From: Cryptomeria japonica
Taxonomy: Eukaryota; Streptophyta; Pinopsida; Cupressales; Cupressaceae
NCBI RefSeq assembly: GCF_030272615.1
Contig: NC_081406.1
Coordinates: forward strand, 471,688,400 to 471,752,399
Direction of reading: 5' to 3'
DNA: 64,000 nt
The notes beneath the pieces are model-generated. The model saw only the letters and a list, made by a program, of their open reading frames with translations, made no database searches and had not been told where the DNA came from. Of this stretch, positions 45,487 to 56,830 are shown piece by piece; the first letter of the stretch is position 1; the number at the start of each line of letters is the position of its first letter. The translations under genes were made by a program, and so were the position numbers.

Positions 45487-46891
45487 CTAAGCCAAATATC
45501 TGATAGGGCATCCCCTTGAAGGAGATAGACTTAGGCCATTACTACTGACCTGCCCTTTGCTTTGCTGATTTGGCGACAAAACAAACACCTCTAAGATATG
45601 CCTTTGTTCTTCAAAATTTATTACCTCTGCTGGCAATGCAAGATTTTTCTCTTGCTCCTCTTGATTCAACTGACTAGAAGTCGTCAACTTGGTGTCAAAA
45701 CTTGAGAAAAAGCCCTGTAGATAATCCCAAAAAGAATCATCCTTTGACTCCTCAACCCCTGGCTCAGTCTCATGTTTCTGCTCAGATGTAGGCACGTCCT
45801 TCTCCTTAAAGAAGGAAGGGAGTTCATCATGAAATGAGAAAATAAACTCCTCCTCACTGTTATCATTTTTGTTAGCCACAAGGATGTTGTCTGATTGGCC
45901 AACACCATGAAAATTTGTCTCCTGCCAGTTTGAAAAAAACAAAATCTCTCTGCACCACTAAGGCCTAAGAGGCACCCTCATTTCTGCAAGTGACCAGATC
46001 AACCTGATTGAATCGCACAGGAGAAAATGCTACTGAGGTGTTTGCAATTGCAAAATTTATGCTATCCAAAGGGATAGGGCCTATCCATTGGTTTTGCCCT
46101 ACAAAACTGGATCTTTATTGTTGATAGCCTTGACTTTGTTGTTGATAAGGCCTGTTGCCTTGGGGTTTATGAATCTCTGTAGATGATGGAGAAGTAGTAG
46201 GTGTGAACAAATGTCCTATAGATATCACTAGTATAGGTGCCAAAGTAGGTTACTGAGCAGGAACCTCTGGGAAGAAGGGCATTGAAAGCCTTGGGGATAA
46301 CCTTTTAGCTTGTATTAAGCACCTTTCTACCTTGATGGCTATGTCATAGGCTTCTGGAAGGTTATCCCCTCCCAATGACTGTATCATCACAACTATGTCA
46401 CTATCTAGAGCCCTAAGGAAGTATCAGAAGGAACAATTGGCAAATGGCCTGACCAAAGTAGGGATCCTATCCCAAGTCTTTTGGAACTTGTAGTTGAAGT
46501 CTGCCATAAACTCATAAGGGGCTCTCTTGATAGTTACTAGCTATTCAATCAATGACAAGGGGTCACTTATGTCCTCAAAACTCTTGCACAATATTTCCCC
46601 TAATTCATCCCAGCTATGGATTGAACCAGAGGACAAACCCCTAAACCACTGTCAGGCTTTACCCTTGAAAGAAGAGGCAAGAAGCCTCACTACTACATTA
46701 TCTTCTGCGATGTAAAAAATAGAGCAGATACCTGCCACATCTTGAATGTGCTTAGTTGGGGTGACAACGGTTTCCCTAGTAAAAAATGGTACAACCTTAA
46801 AGGCTGCAATTGGGATGTTGCTCCTTTGGGCTAGAGCTAAGGGGTTGCCACCATTAAAGGTGACAAAAGCATGCATTCTAGTGATAGCCAT
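45487..46891 (-). pseudogene. G1 gag
   Basis: It starts MAITRMHAFVTFNGGNPLAL at 46891. The Gag core follows: VVTPTKHIQDVAGICSIFYI, RLLASSFKGKA, then stop, then QWFRGLSSGSIHSWDELGEI and LGGDNLPEAYDIAIKVERCL. The C-terminal part changes frame and includes an acidic stretch (45487-45942, ESKDDSFWDYLQGFFSSF). The stops fit C-to-T decay: TGA in KGKA-R-QWF, TAG in LIE-Q-LVTIKR, TGA in CSF-R-YFLRAL. This is the only protein encoded in G1. Confidence 0.75.
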
Positions 46892-47113
46892 ATTTTTTTG
46901 CTACTCCCTCTTCTTATAGAATCTGAAATTTCATATTATCAAAGAAAAATACCTCTAGAAGATACTGATGTTGAATTCTTGGCATGTAGGTGGTAGCTGG
47001 TCCTCGCCAAGAGTTTGAATTTGTTCCTTAGAGTCACCAAGTGCTTTATTCATTGCCTCCAAAGGTTGGATTGCTCAGAAAAAGCACTGAATCCTCAATA
47101 AGTATATTGAAAT

Positions 47114-47138
47114 GTGTCCCACCGGGCGTGCCAAAAAA
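47114..47138 (-). promoter_or_regulatory. Primer-binding site region of G1
   Basis: The minus strand continues from the LTR end as TTTTTTGGCACGCCCGGTGG, the usual kind of leader in plant gypsy elements. The priming tRNA cannot be named with confidence. Confidence 0.55.
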
Positions 47139-48930
47139 TGTTGTTGCAAAATTTTGCACCCTTTGTGATTAGGTTTGATCACCAATCTTGTGAAACATGG
47201 AACAACCTCTCAAGTGTGATATTTGTGTTGTTGTGAGGTTGAGTCTCCGAAAAAGGCCAAATTCCTTTCTAATCTGATGCAGGTGTTGGACCAACCCACA
47301 ACAAATAATCTAACACTACTAATTTTCAACAAGGAAAAGCGAAAGAGAGAAGGTTTGCAGGAAAGAAGGGAAATAAGGCTTGCACTTAGACTGAAAGTTG
47401 ATCTACCCCATCTGTGACTGTGCAAAACATTAACAAAACTGCCCAAAGATACACTAATTCCTATCTAAGTCTAGCTTTCTAAGGCTGAGTCAGGGTTGGA
47501 ATTCTTAACAATGGCAAAGGAACAAACAATATTCTTAGATGTCACTCTAAGAGGGATCGACACTATTACAGATGCTAAGAAAGCAACAAAAGATGCATTC
47601 ACACAAACAGGTAAAGAAGATACACAATTCGCATGAAATAAAACTAGGTAAGGGTAGAAAAAATTATTTATGAGAGGCAAGGTGATTTTAAAGTTGCAGA
47701 AATCATAGATTACTGCTAGAGAAAAAGAGGAGAAGATCCCATCAAAATTACAAAAATTGTCTTTCTAGTTTAGACGTAACTCTGGATTGAACATTTGATG
47801 AAAACCCTCCCTATCTAGGTTAGGTTACAAAAATAAGAGAGAGGAGGAGATTAGATTGACAAATCTGATGGTGTGCTGCAACTAGCCCTGGGAGCGTCCT
47901 TTACCTTTGGAAGAGCGAAAACCACTCTTTGGTGAAGTAAACCCTTTCGACAAGCATGGTCGAGCACACTTGCAAGGACAAAAATTCTCTGTTTTGTATT
48001 GAAGAGGGCATGGTGGCGTCTGAAATCGGCCCGTAGAAGTCACCTCTGGAGTTATGGCATCTTAAATCCGGTGGTTGGAATAAAAACTAATTTGATTTGA
48101 GCATCGACTGAGCAAAGAACGACCTCAACCATCAGGTGGACAACCACCTTGCACAAAGCATTCAAAACTCAATGGATGCCACAAATTCAAATGTCCACCA
48201 TTGATCTAAGAGATTCACAGTGCGAAGATGGACACACAAAATCTCACCACCTGGGCACCCAATAGGCCCAAACGAAGATTAAAACATGGTCATCGGATCG
48301 GGCCTTTATGAAGATCCGACGACCGCAGATGTTCGACATGGCTCCCTGGGTCCACACTCCATTCACTATGCTTAACCGCTGAGGAGTCATGCATACGATG
48401 CGAGATAAGGGGGAATAACCATCACCTTCGCACTTTCTTTGTCTTCTTATCTTGTAGGTCCCTTTGTTGTCTCTCCATCCTCATGAGATAAGTCTTTTCT
48501 TTGTTTTACCTTGCTTTCTTATCCCGCGACATCACATTGTGTCCCTTTCTTATCCCCATGGGATAAGAGAAAACACATTGTCTCTTTGATAAACCCTTAC
48601 CTCGTGGGATGCCGCTGATGTTCTTATAACTCCGTGGGATAAGAAAAATGCCTGTTGCTGGCCCCTTGGGCCTTATCCCGCATGACTTATCTAAACCCGC
48701 CAAACACTTAGCCAACTAGGGCCCACCTCGGTGCCAAATAACATGCTACAAATTGAGGTGATCAATAACACGACTCGATCAATAACATGACATATTATTG
48801 ACACGAGTTGTTGATATAGCATATTAGGCATAGGGGCAATAACACGTGTTATTGACACATCATATAACCCTTGTGTTATATGACTCTGCAAAATTATGAA
48901 GAAGTAGCTAACTTTATTGAGACCGATAGC

Positions 48931-49365
48931 TGTTGGTGTAAATAAATATTCATTTTGGATATTATTACACTTTACTTAAGTTAACTTAGGATAATGCATC
49001 TCTTCGTAGTTTGGATTTGAGACACTTAGGGAAGTGTGCACATAGGGATAGAGCTTGTAGGAGAAATTCCACCTTTTGTGGTCTTATTTTGCTGTTACAC
49101 TCCACATTCGGTGGGTCATCCACCTCTTGTGGAATATTATATTATTTCATCTACCTACCATTAGTATTTCTTACCTACCCTTGTTTCTCATTGAACCACA
49201 TGTCATATTTGTGTCCTCATACATCCATATGGCCTTGCCTATATAAGCAGGCCTATATTCATTGTATTGGTTAATCCAGTTGATCATTTGCATATTGATG
49301 AGAATACAGTTTGTTCTTGTCATTCTATTGTCTCTTTTTATGCTTTTCATTGTGCCCTTGATCTT
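48931..49365 (+). repeat. 5' LTR of C3, 3'-truncated
   Basis: TGTTGGTGTAAATAAATATT... It is almost identical to the 3' LTR up to ttgatctt, then runs into gag code. A TATA-like cctatataagcagg is near 49240. The last 15 or so bases and the primer site are missing. Confidence 0.85.
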
Positions 49366-52300
49366 AAGGCTGATCCAAATGCACCACCTGATCCTAAGGT
49401 TGATCCAAATGCTCAATTATAATGGCTCACAAAGAATTGCATGGCTCTTGGAACTTTGTGCAAATATGTATCAGATGACCTCATTTTTCACATTGAGAAG
49501 TGTAAAACAATCAAAGAGGCTTGGGATATGTTTTAGAAATTGTATGGTCAAGTTGATGAAATCAAAGGCTATCAGATTGACAATGAGCTCACCAACTTGG
49601 ATCCCAAGAGTTTTGATACAATCCAAGATTATGTCACCAAAGCAAATGAGCTAAGAGCAAAGCTTAAGGATTGTGGAATTGACAAAAAGGATGCTCAGTT
49701 GATATTCAACTTGTTGGACAAGCTTGCACCAGAATATGCAGCATTTGTGTCTAGCTTCCAAACTCATCGTTTGACAGTGGGGAGTTCTTATGTTATGCCT
49801 TCATTTGATGCTTTCACAAAAATGTTGATATTGGAGCAATCTAAGTTGTTGAACATGGGGTTTCTCAAGTCTTCAAAGTCCAAGGATTTGGTGGCTAATC
49901 AAGGGAATCAAGGAAGTCAAGGCAAAGATTCCAACAAGAAGAAGAAGCACTCTAAGTCTAATCCACACCAGGAAAAAGGACAATCATCCTCTCCATCCCA
50001 AGACGATTTTTCATCCTCTTCCAAGAAGGGGACACCACCTAAGAAAGATAAACCAACTTGTGCATATTGCAAGAAGTATGGTCATGATGAGCATCGATGC
50101 CACGCAAAGCAAGTTGATGAGTTAACTAATCTTCTTAAGAAAAACAACATCAACTTGCCATCCGCCTACACAAAGAAGGATTCATCTCCTTCCTCTTCCT
50201 CACAGTCTAAGGGAAAAGGGCAAGCATTTGTGGCTACAATAGGTTCTTCACAGCAATGGATACTTGACTCGGGTGCCTCATATCACATGGGTTCTACAAA
50301 GGAGCAGTTTTCTTCATTGGAGCCATCTAAGGTACCTCACATTTACATAGGGGATGATACACAAGTAGAGGTTGAAGGGAAAGGTTCAGTTGACATGGAT
50401 GATGGAACATTTGAGAATGTTCTCTATGTTCCTAACTTGTCTACCAACCTTCTCTCCATCTACCAAATCACTCACTATGGGAATGGGAAAAAGTTTGAGT
50501 TTACACCAGATTCAGTTGTGGTAAAGGAACTTGATGATGATGCCTTGGTAGCAGTGGGCCAAGTCAATGACAACTCAAGGCTTTATTCATTCTCCCACTT
50601 TGTGCCAAGTTCACCTTCTAGGGCCTTGCTTACTCATTCAAATTCAGAAAGTAAGCTATGGCATGAGCGGTTTGGTCACCTCAACTACCGCTATCTTCAG
50701 TAACTCAGCACTAAAGACATGGTCACAGGTCTACCTCGAATCAGTTTTTCAGAGGGTGTATGTTCAGGTTGTTCCATGGGAAAGCATCCCAAAGAGAAGT
50801 TTGATAAAGGGAAAACTTGGAGAGCTTTGGAAGCTCTTCAACTTGTTCATAGTGATGTAGCAGGTCCATTTCCAGCACCTTCATTTAGTAAGGCCCACTA
50901 TGTTCTTACCTTCATTGATGACTACTCCCGCTTCACTTGGGTCTACTTTCTCATTCATAAGAGTGAAGTATTTGACAGATTTAAGGACTTCAAGACACGT
51001 GTGGAGAAGCAATCAGGGAAAGTGGTCAAGATTCTTCGCACAGATAATGGAAGGGAATATGTGAACAAAAGACTTGAGGATTTTTGTACATTTGAGGGGA
51101 TTGATCTTCAGCATTCTGTCGCATACACTCCACAACAGAACAGGGTTGCAGAATGCAAGAATAGAACTCTCAAAGAAATGGCTAGTTGTATGATACATGC
51201 ACGTTCTCTTGATCCCGCCTTTTGGGCAGAGGCTATCAATTGTGCCACGCACATCCAGAATTGGGTTCCTCACAAAGCTTTGCAAGGTATTACTCCTTTT
51301 GAAGCTTGGGCTAGTAGGAAACCGATTGTGAGACATTTCAGAGTCTTTGGGTGTCTAGCATGGGCTCGCATACCTGCACAGAAATGCAAGGCATTGGAAC
51401 CACAGAGTCGACCTTGCATATTTGTTGGATATCCTGAGGGTGTTAAGGCATACAGATTGATGGATCTAGAGACACATGAGGTGTTCATTGAGAGGAGTGT
51501 TCACTTTGAGGAAAGCTCTCCTAGCTTAGCCTCTCTACCTCCTCCACCTTCCTCCATTGTGGATAGTGATGTTAGTGATTCAGATGATGAGACTCCTTCA
51601 ACTCCGACTCACAGGGTTACACCTCCGCAGGGTCCACTTGAAGTTGAGGAGCCTCGTTCTCCACCTCCACCTAGACCTCGTTGGGCTCGATAGACACTTG
51701 AGTCCGTGGGTTCTCTTGTTGGGGATCCTTCAGATACACGGAGAACTCAATCACAACATCAGGATCTTCCACATGCATTCATTGCTACCGCTTCCGATCC
51801 ACAGACATTTAGGGAAGCATCAGGGGTGCCTGAGTGGGACCAAGCTATGGAGGAAGAGTATAGTTCCTTGATGAGGAACAACACATGGGATTTAGTCCAT
51901 CGCCCTAAAGGGAGAAAGATGGTTCGATGTAAGTGGATCTATCGGACCAAGTTTGCAGCAGATGGTAGTGTGGATAAGTATAAGGCTCGGCTTGTTGCGA
52001 AAGGTTTCTCCCAGGTTGCAGGTGTTGACTATACTGAGACCTTTGCACTCATAGCCAAGATGAACTCCATTCGTTTGACACTTGCTATTGCTGCAGCTCA
52101 TGGTTGGGTTGTACATCAGATGGATGTGAAGAGTGCTTTTCTTCATGGTGATCTTAATGAGGAGATTTATATGGAGCAGCCACAAGGTTTCATCCAGGAT
52201 ACTTCCTTGGTTTGCAGACTAAGGAAATCTCTTTATGGCCTTAAGCAGGCCCCCAGGGCTTGGTACGCGAAGATGGATTCCTTTCTTCTCTTCGCAGGTT

Positions 52301-53334
52301 TCATCAGGTGTCATTCGGATCCAAATGTCTACATTTTGTGACAGGATGACTCTCACTTGATACTTGTGCTCTATGTTGATGACTTGATCATTACAGGGAG
52401 TACCGCATCCATCATTAGCAGGGTCAAATCTGCTTTGCATGATAGATTTGCTATGACTGACTTGGGTCTTTTGCACTACTTTCTCGGGATAGAGATTTCA
52501 CAGTCACCTTCTGGGATTACACTATCGCAGCCCAAGTATGCTCTTGATCTACTTGCATGCTTTCATATGGCTGATTGTAAGCCTGTCATGACTCCCTTTC
52601 TTTCAGGAGTCAAGCTTGAGGCTCAGTGTTCTTCTCCACCAGTTGATGCCACCTTGTATCGTCAGCTTGTGGGTAGTCTCATCTACTTGACTCATACACG
52701 CCCTGATATTTCATTTGCAGTTGGCATGGTTTCCCAGTTCATGTAGGAACCACATGAGCTTCATTGGAAAGCCGCCAAACACATCCTTCATTACATCCAA
52801 GGTACACATCACTATGGGATTCACTATGCAGTAAGCACAGGACTTCGCTTGGTTGGTTACACAGACTCCGATTGGGTTGGCGATCTTGATGATTGTAAGT
52901 CTACTTCTGGTTATAGTTTTCACTTTGGTTCGGGCCCCATTTGTTGGCAAAGCAAGAAGCAACATGCTATTGCTCTCTCTTCGACTGAGGTTGAGTATCG
53001 AGGCGCTGTTAACGCAGTGACTGAGACCATTTAGCTCCAGCAGTTTCTCACAAAATTTGGATTCACTACTCCATGGCCGACAGTTCTACATTGCGACAAT
53101 CAGAGTGCTATTGCAATCTCGAAGAACCCGGTCCAGCACCAGCAGACCAAACACATCGAGATTCATATGTACTATATCCGAGAGCTCATTCAGGAGCAGG
53201 TCATTGATTTGCAGTATTGTCCTACATCAGAGCAGGTTGTTGACATATTCACCAAACCTTTCACTGAGAGTAAGTTCCAGCAGTTGCGAGCTCTCTTGGG
53301 GGTGTGGGATGTGTCATTAGGGGGGGTCAGCTGA
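49366..53334 (+). pseudogene. C3 gag-pol in one frame with seven stops
   Basis: A single frame runs through Gag (ELTNLDPKSFDTIQDYV), knuckle CAYCKKYGHDEHRC, protease WILDSGASYHM, LWHERFGHLNYR, integrase HSDVAGPFPAPSFSKAHYV and TDNGREYVNKRLEDF, RT (GRKMVRCKWIYRTKFAADG, LYVDDLIITGS) and RNase H (YTDSDWVGDLDDCKSTSGYS), to TGA 53332-53334. Seven in-frame stops occur (near 49420, 49535, 50701, 51691, 52339, 52744 and 53032) and I find no frameshift. Most fit Gln, Arg or Trp codons hit by one transition. The Gag N-terminus is deleted. Confidence 0.9.
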
Positions 53335-53603
53335 CTTCTCCTTCCTCTCTTATGGGGGGGACTTTTTCCTCTTTGAGGTTTTGTCCTTCTTCTTTGAGAG
53401 TCTTTTGAACATTCATCTCTCTTTTGGGGGGGAGTTTTTTCCCACTGGGTTTTCTCCCTTTCTCCATTTGTGAGAGATTGCATTGCATAGTTTTGCTTGC
53501 ATTTGCATATTGTACATGGGTACCTATCATGGCCTAGTAGCGGGAACCCATCTTGCATTGTTGACTTGAGTCCTCATTCCCCTAAGTTGCACTTAAGGGG
53601 GGG
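53335..53603 (+). promoter_or_regulatory. C3 3' UTR and polypurine tract
   Basis: Repeated ttggggggga / gggggactttttcc units are followed by the tract acttaaggggggg at 53591-53603, directly before the 3' LTR. Confidence 0.7.
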
Positions 53604-54052
53604 TGTTGGTGTAAATAAATATTCATTTTGGATATTATTACACTTTACTTAAGTTAACTTAGGATAATGCATCTCTTCGTAGTTTGGATTTGAGACACTT
53701 AGGGAAGTGTGCACATAGAGATAGAGCTTGTAGGAGAAATTCCACCTTTTGTGGTCTTATTTTGTTGTTACACTCCACATTCGGTGGGTCATCCACCTCT
53801 TGTGGAATATTATATTATTTATCCTACCCACCCCTAGTATTTCTTACCTACCCTTGTTTCTCATTGAGCCACATGTCATATTTGTGTGCTCATACATCCA
53901 TATGGCCTTGCCTATATAAGTAGGCCTATATTCATTGTATTGGTTAATCCAGTTAATCATTTGCATATTGATGAGAATACAGTTTGTTCTTGTCATTCTA
54001 TTGTCTCTTTTTATGCTTTTCATTGTGCCCTTGATCTTGGCAAAATCCTACA
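53604..54052 (+). repeat. 3' LTR of C3
   Basis: A complete LTR of 449 bp, TGTTGGTGTAAAT...aaaatcctaca. Confidence 0.85.
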
Positions 54053-54151
54053 ATAACATAATGTGTTATTGGTATTGACTAACATGAAGTATTAGCCACA
54101 CTGAAATCTTGGATTTGAGCTCTACTAAGGTTGGCACAAAAATTGCTAGCA

Positions 54152-56162
54152 CTACCCACTTGGTGAAATAATCTGTCAATGTGAGGACATAGGTATGAAA
54201 TACAGTGGAAGATGGATTAATAACACCTATGAAATCAATTCCCCATTGCTTGAAAGGTTCTTCAATCACAACTGGTTTTAGGGGAAGAGCTACCAACTTT
54301 TGTTTTCCAACAAATTTTTGTCAAAGGTCACACTTATGTACCCACTTGTACGCATCTTGGAAAAGTGTAGGCCAATAATACCTAGCCCTCATAATCTTAT
54401 GAGTTGTTACAGGTGCAAAAAAATTTCCACCACAAGCTAAGTTGTGAAAAGACTAGCAATCTCACTTGTTGTGCTTTGTCAACGCACCTCAAAAAGGTAC
54501 CATGAATGTTTTTCTTGTACAAAACATTATCCCAAAGAACAAAGTTTGTAGCCTTGAGATCAATTTTCCTTTCTTCTTTGTAACTCAAATTTGAAGGACA
54601 ATCACCATATGTAAGGAAATGAGAAATATTAGAATACCACTCTTCTATGGTGTTAACAAACAAGACAGTAGGAAAACTTTTTGGAATTTCCTCATCTTCC
54701 TTAATTTGATGAACTGAAACATTCACGGCCATCCATTGACACAAACCTTTCTCTCAAACAAGATTTGTGGGCTTTATCTCAAGGTCATATTCTTGAATTT
54801 TGGCAATCCAATTACCTCTCTTAGTCCCAAATTTTTACTGAGTGAGGATTGACAAAATTGATGTATTAGGAACCAATACAAGTGTATAAGAATTGAGGAT
54901 GTAAAACCTAAAATATGTTACTATCTTAACCACAACAAAAGCATGTTTCTCCATCTGGAAATATTTTAATTCATGAGACTTCAAAGGGTAACTCATAAAA
55001 ACAATAGGAGACTCAATCCCCTCTTTATTATTTTGCATTAAGATAGTAGACATTGTATGCTTAGAAGCATAACTATACATGATAAAATCCTTAGTATAAT
55101 AAGGACAAATAAAAAGTAGAGAATGATAAATAACATCCTTAATCTCATTGAAAGTGGATTTTCCTTTAGCATTCCATTGGAAAACAACTTTACCCTTCAT
55201 CATATCAACAATGTGACGAATCTTTTTTGCAAAGTTAGGAATAAATCTGCGAAGAAAATTCACCTTCCTGAAGAAAGAATGAAATGTCTTACTAGTGGGT
55301 AGGGCAAGATTCTAGATAGATTTAACCCTTTCAGGATCAATATTAATCCCTTCTTTTGATGCAATGTGTCTCAAAAGATTCCCTTCTGTCAACCCAAAAA
55401 CAAATTTCTTGGGATTGAGAGAAATACCATGCTTTCGACATCTCTCAAGCACCTCATGTAGATGATAAAGATGATTCTCATGATCTTTAGAGAAAACCAT
55501 GTGAATATCAAGATAAATAGCAATGAACCTACTAATAATGGCATGACAAGCCAAATCCATAGCTCTTTGTAAAGTACCACCCACATTTATTAATCCAAAA
55601 GACATTATGCAATATGCAAATGTACCCCATGGAGTGGTGATTGCAATCTTGTGTTGATAATCTTCACTTACCTCAATTTGGTTATACCCGAAAAGACTAT
55701 CAAGCATATACATAATTTGAGATCCTATGGTTGTCTATAAAATGATCCATAGTTGGCAAGGGATAATTGTCTTTTAATAACAATTGATTTAGATTCCGAA
55801 AATCCACACAAATGTGAATCTCTCTATTTTTCTTATGCAAAGGAGCTATATTTTCTATGTTCAATGATGAATAGGAAAAATAATTCAAGAATTTAACATT
55901 TTCTGAATCTCTAAAAGAATGGTATTTGAAATCGTTGGATTGTACTGTCATTTCTTTTTCTTGAAAGGAGTCACACTGACTTTAAGAGGAATATCAAACT
56001 GCAACTCTGTTGGTTTAAAATACTTGAGATTCTTATATGAATATAGAAACATGTCAATGTACTAGCCCAACAATTGAATGAACTCATCTTTCTCCTTCAG
56101 AGTACAACTATTACCTATATTCACAAATTTTGGATCATCTTTTTATAAGGAAGTTAGGTAGT
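54152..56162 (-). pseudogene. Gypsy O pol: RT, RNase H and N-terminal half of integrase
   Basis: Minus strand from the right: pre-RT FKPTELQFDIPLK near 55990, IHICVDFRNLNQLLLKDNYP (about 55800), DSLFGYNQIEVSEDYQHKIA and IAIYLDIHMVFSK (55312-55713), where YLDD has become YLDI, RRFIPNFAKKIRHIVDMMKG and the RNase H FIMYSYASKHTMSTILMQNN (54835-55263). Integrase follows: RARYYWPTLFQDAYKWVHKC and KQWGIDFIGVINPSS, then TDYFTKWV at the G1 insertion point. Frames change repeatedly. The rest of the integrase is at 32982-33745. Confidence 0.8.
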
Positions 56163-56518
56163 GGAACAAATTCCTACACTAACCTTGAGAGGAGGGTAAT
56201 GCAAAAACTTTTACAGATCATCACAACTGTTACAAAAAACATAAATAGATATAACAACATTCAAACCATAACACAGTGATTTACATGGGGAAAACCCTTT
56301 CGGGAGAAAAACCCCACTCCAAAAGTTGTCCAATATATTATTCTGCAATCAAAACAAATTACAATATACTTGCAAAGAAAGCTCTTCGCGGGAGTACCAC
56401 TAATCAGAGATTTAGAGGTAACTCAATAGCCGTAAGACTTACACACAACCTCTATCTCACACACCTCATTTATAGGAGATACAATACAAGAAATTGTCAA
56501 ATGGTATTACAAAACCAT
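56163..56518. repeat. LTR-like fragment of unknown family
   Basis: The stretch around acatggggaaaaccctttcg and gagaggagggtaatgc resembles the 3' part of a minus-strand copia or short LTR (the family-typical ccacgtggaaaaccc and C-run region in reverse). No matching partner or TSD is in the window. It is truncated by the CACTA terminus at 56519. Confidence 0.35.
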
Positions 56519-56830
56519 CACTAGTACATTTGGGCCTAATTTCCGACGGCTAATTGTTGGATTTGCAATGACCAAACATCGGACTTCTGACCAACTTTTC
56601 CATCGAAAACTCATCGTCGGGCTTCCCGACAATGCCATTTGTGTCAGTTGTCCGATGATGTTATAAACTCCTTCTACAACGGCTATATTTGCACCCCTGG
56701 CCACAAATTTGGACGGATTTTTGATGGATGCTATGATTGCTCCTCGACGGTCGTCCGACATGGAAGTGACATCGGATATACAACATCCTTGTCAGATGTT
56801 TCATTAGTTGTCGTTGGAATTCCAATGGCG
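56519..56830 (+). mobile_element. CACTA transposon terminus 2 with subterminal repeats
   Basis: It begins CACTAGTACATTTGGGCC, followed by ttccgacggc and repeated cgtcgg / ccgac / gacgg motifs on both strands up to about 56790. It shares its end with terminus 1 (23404). The sequence after it (from about 56831) matches the DRM-gene segment at 28850-29280. No opposite terminus is found; P2 has replaced what followed. Confidence 0.65.

Larger units (their letters stand above)
48931..54052 (+). mobile_element. Element C3: copia element inside the G1 5' LTR
   Basis: It has short LTRs (5' 48931-49365, 3' 53604-54052) and one gag-pol frame. The flanks atagc (48926-48930) and ataac (54053-54057) form a TSD with one mismatch. 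The 5' LTR end, primer site and gag start are deleted at about 49365/49366. The family differs from A, B, P and C2: shorter LTR, no mini-hairpin array, a different Gag and an RT box of YVDDLIITG type. Confidence 0.9.
33751..54151 (-). mobile_element. Element G1: gag-only gypsy element carrying nested insertions
   Basis: Without its passengers G1 is about 6 kb: a 5' LTR of about 1.89 kb (47139-48930 plus 54058-54151), an internal region of 2.16 kb (44979-47138) and a 3' LTR of about 1.91 kb (33751-34855 plus 44172-44978). The internal region encodes only Gag; there is no pol. It is flanked by a perfect TSD, ctacc. C2 sits in its 3' LTR and C3 in its 5' LTR. A gag-only LTR element depends on proteins from other elements to move. 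Confidence 0.85.
47139..54151 (-). repeat. 5' LTR of G1, split by C3
   Basis: The pieces are 47139-48930 and 54058-54151. On the minus strand TGCTAGCAATTTTTG...GCAACAACA. It contains the palindrome CAATAACACGTGTTATTG (48837-48854, with a CACGTG core) and TTATCCCCATGGGATAA (48550-48566). It aligns along its length with the 3' LTR, and the C2 target in it is unoccupied (near 48240). Confidence 0.85.

Noticed and set aside
49171-49416. Open stretches on both strands in the C3 5' LTR (also 49011-49274, 53684-53923)
   Set aside because: They lie in LTR sequence present twice and have no protein-like features.
54058-54151. Apparent integrase extension VVLAIFVPTLVELKSK at the end of the gypsy O frame
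   Set aside because: This is G1 LTR sequence; the true continuation (VEAIPMKHATSEVV) lies at 33745 and below, beyond the TSD.
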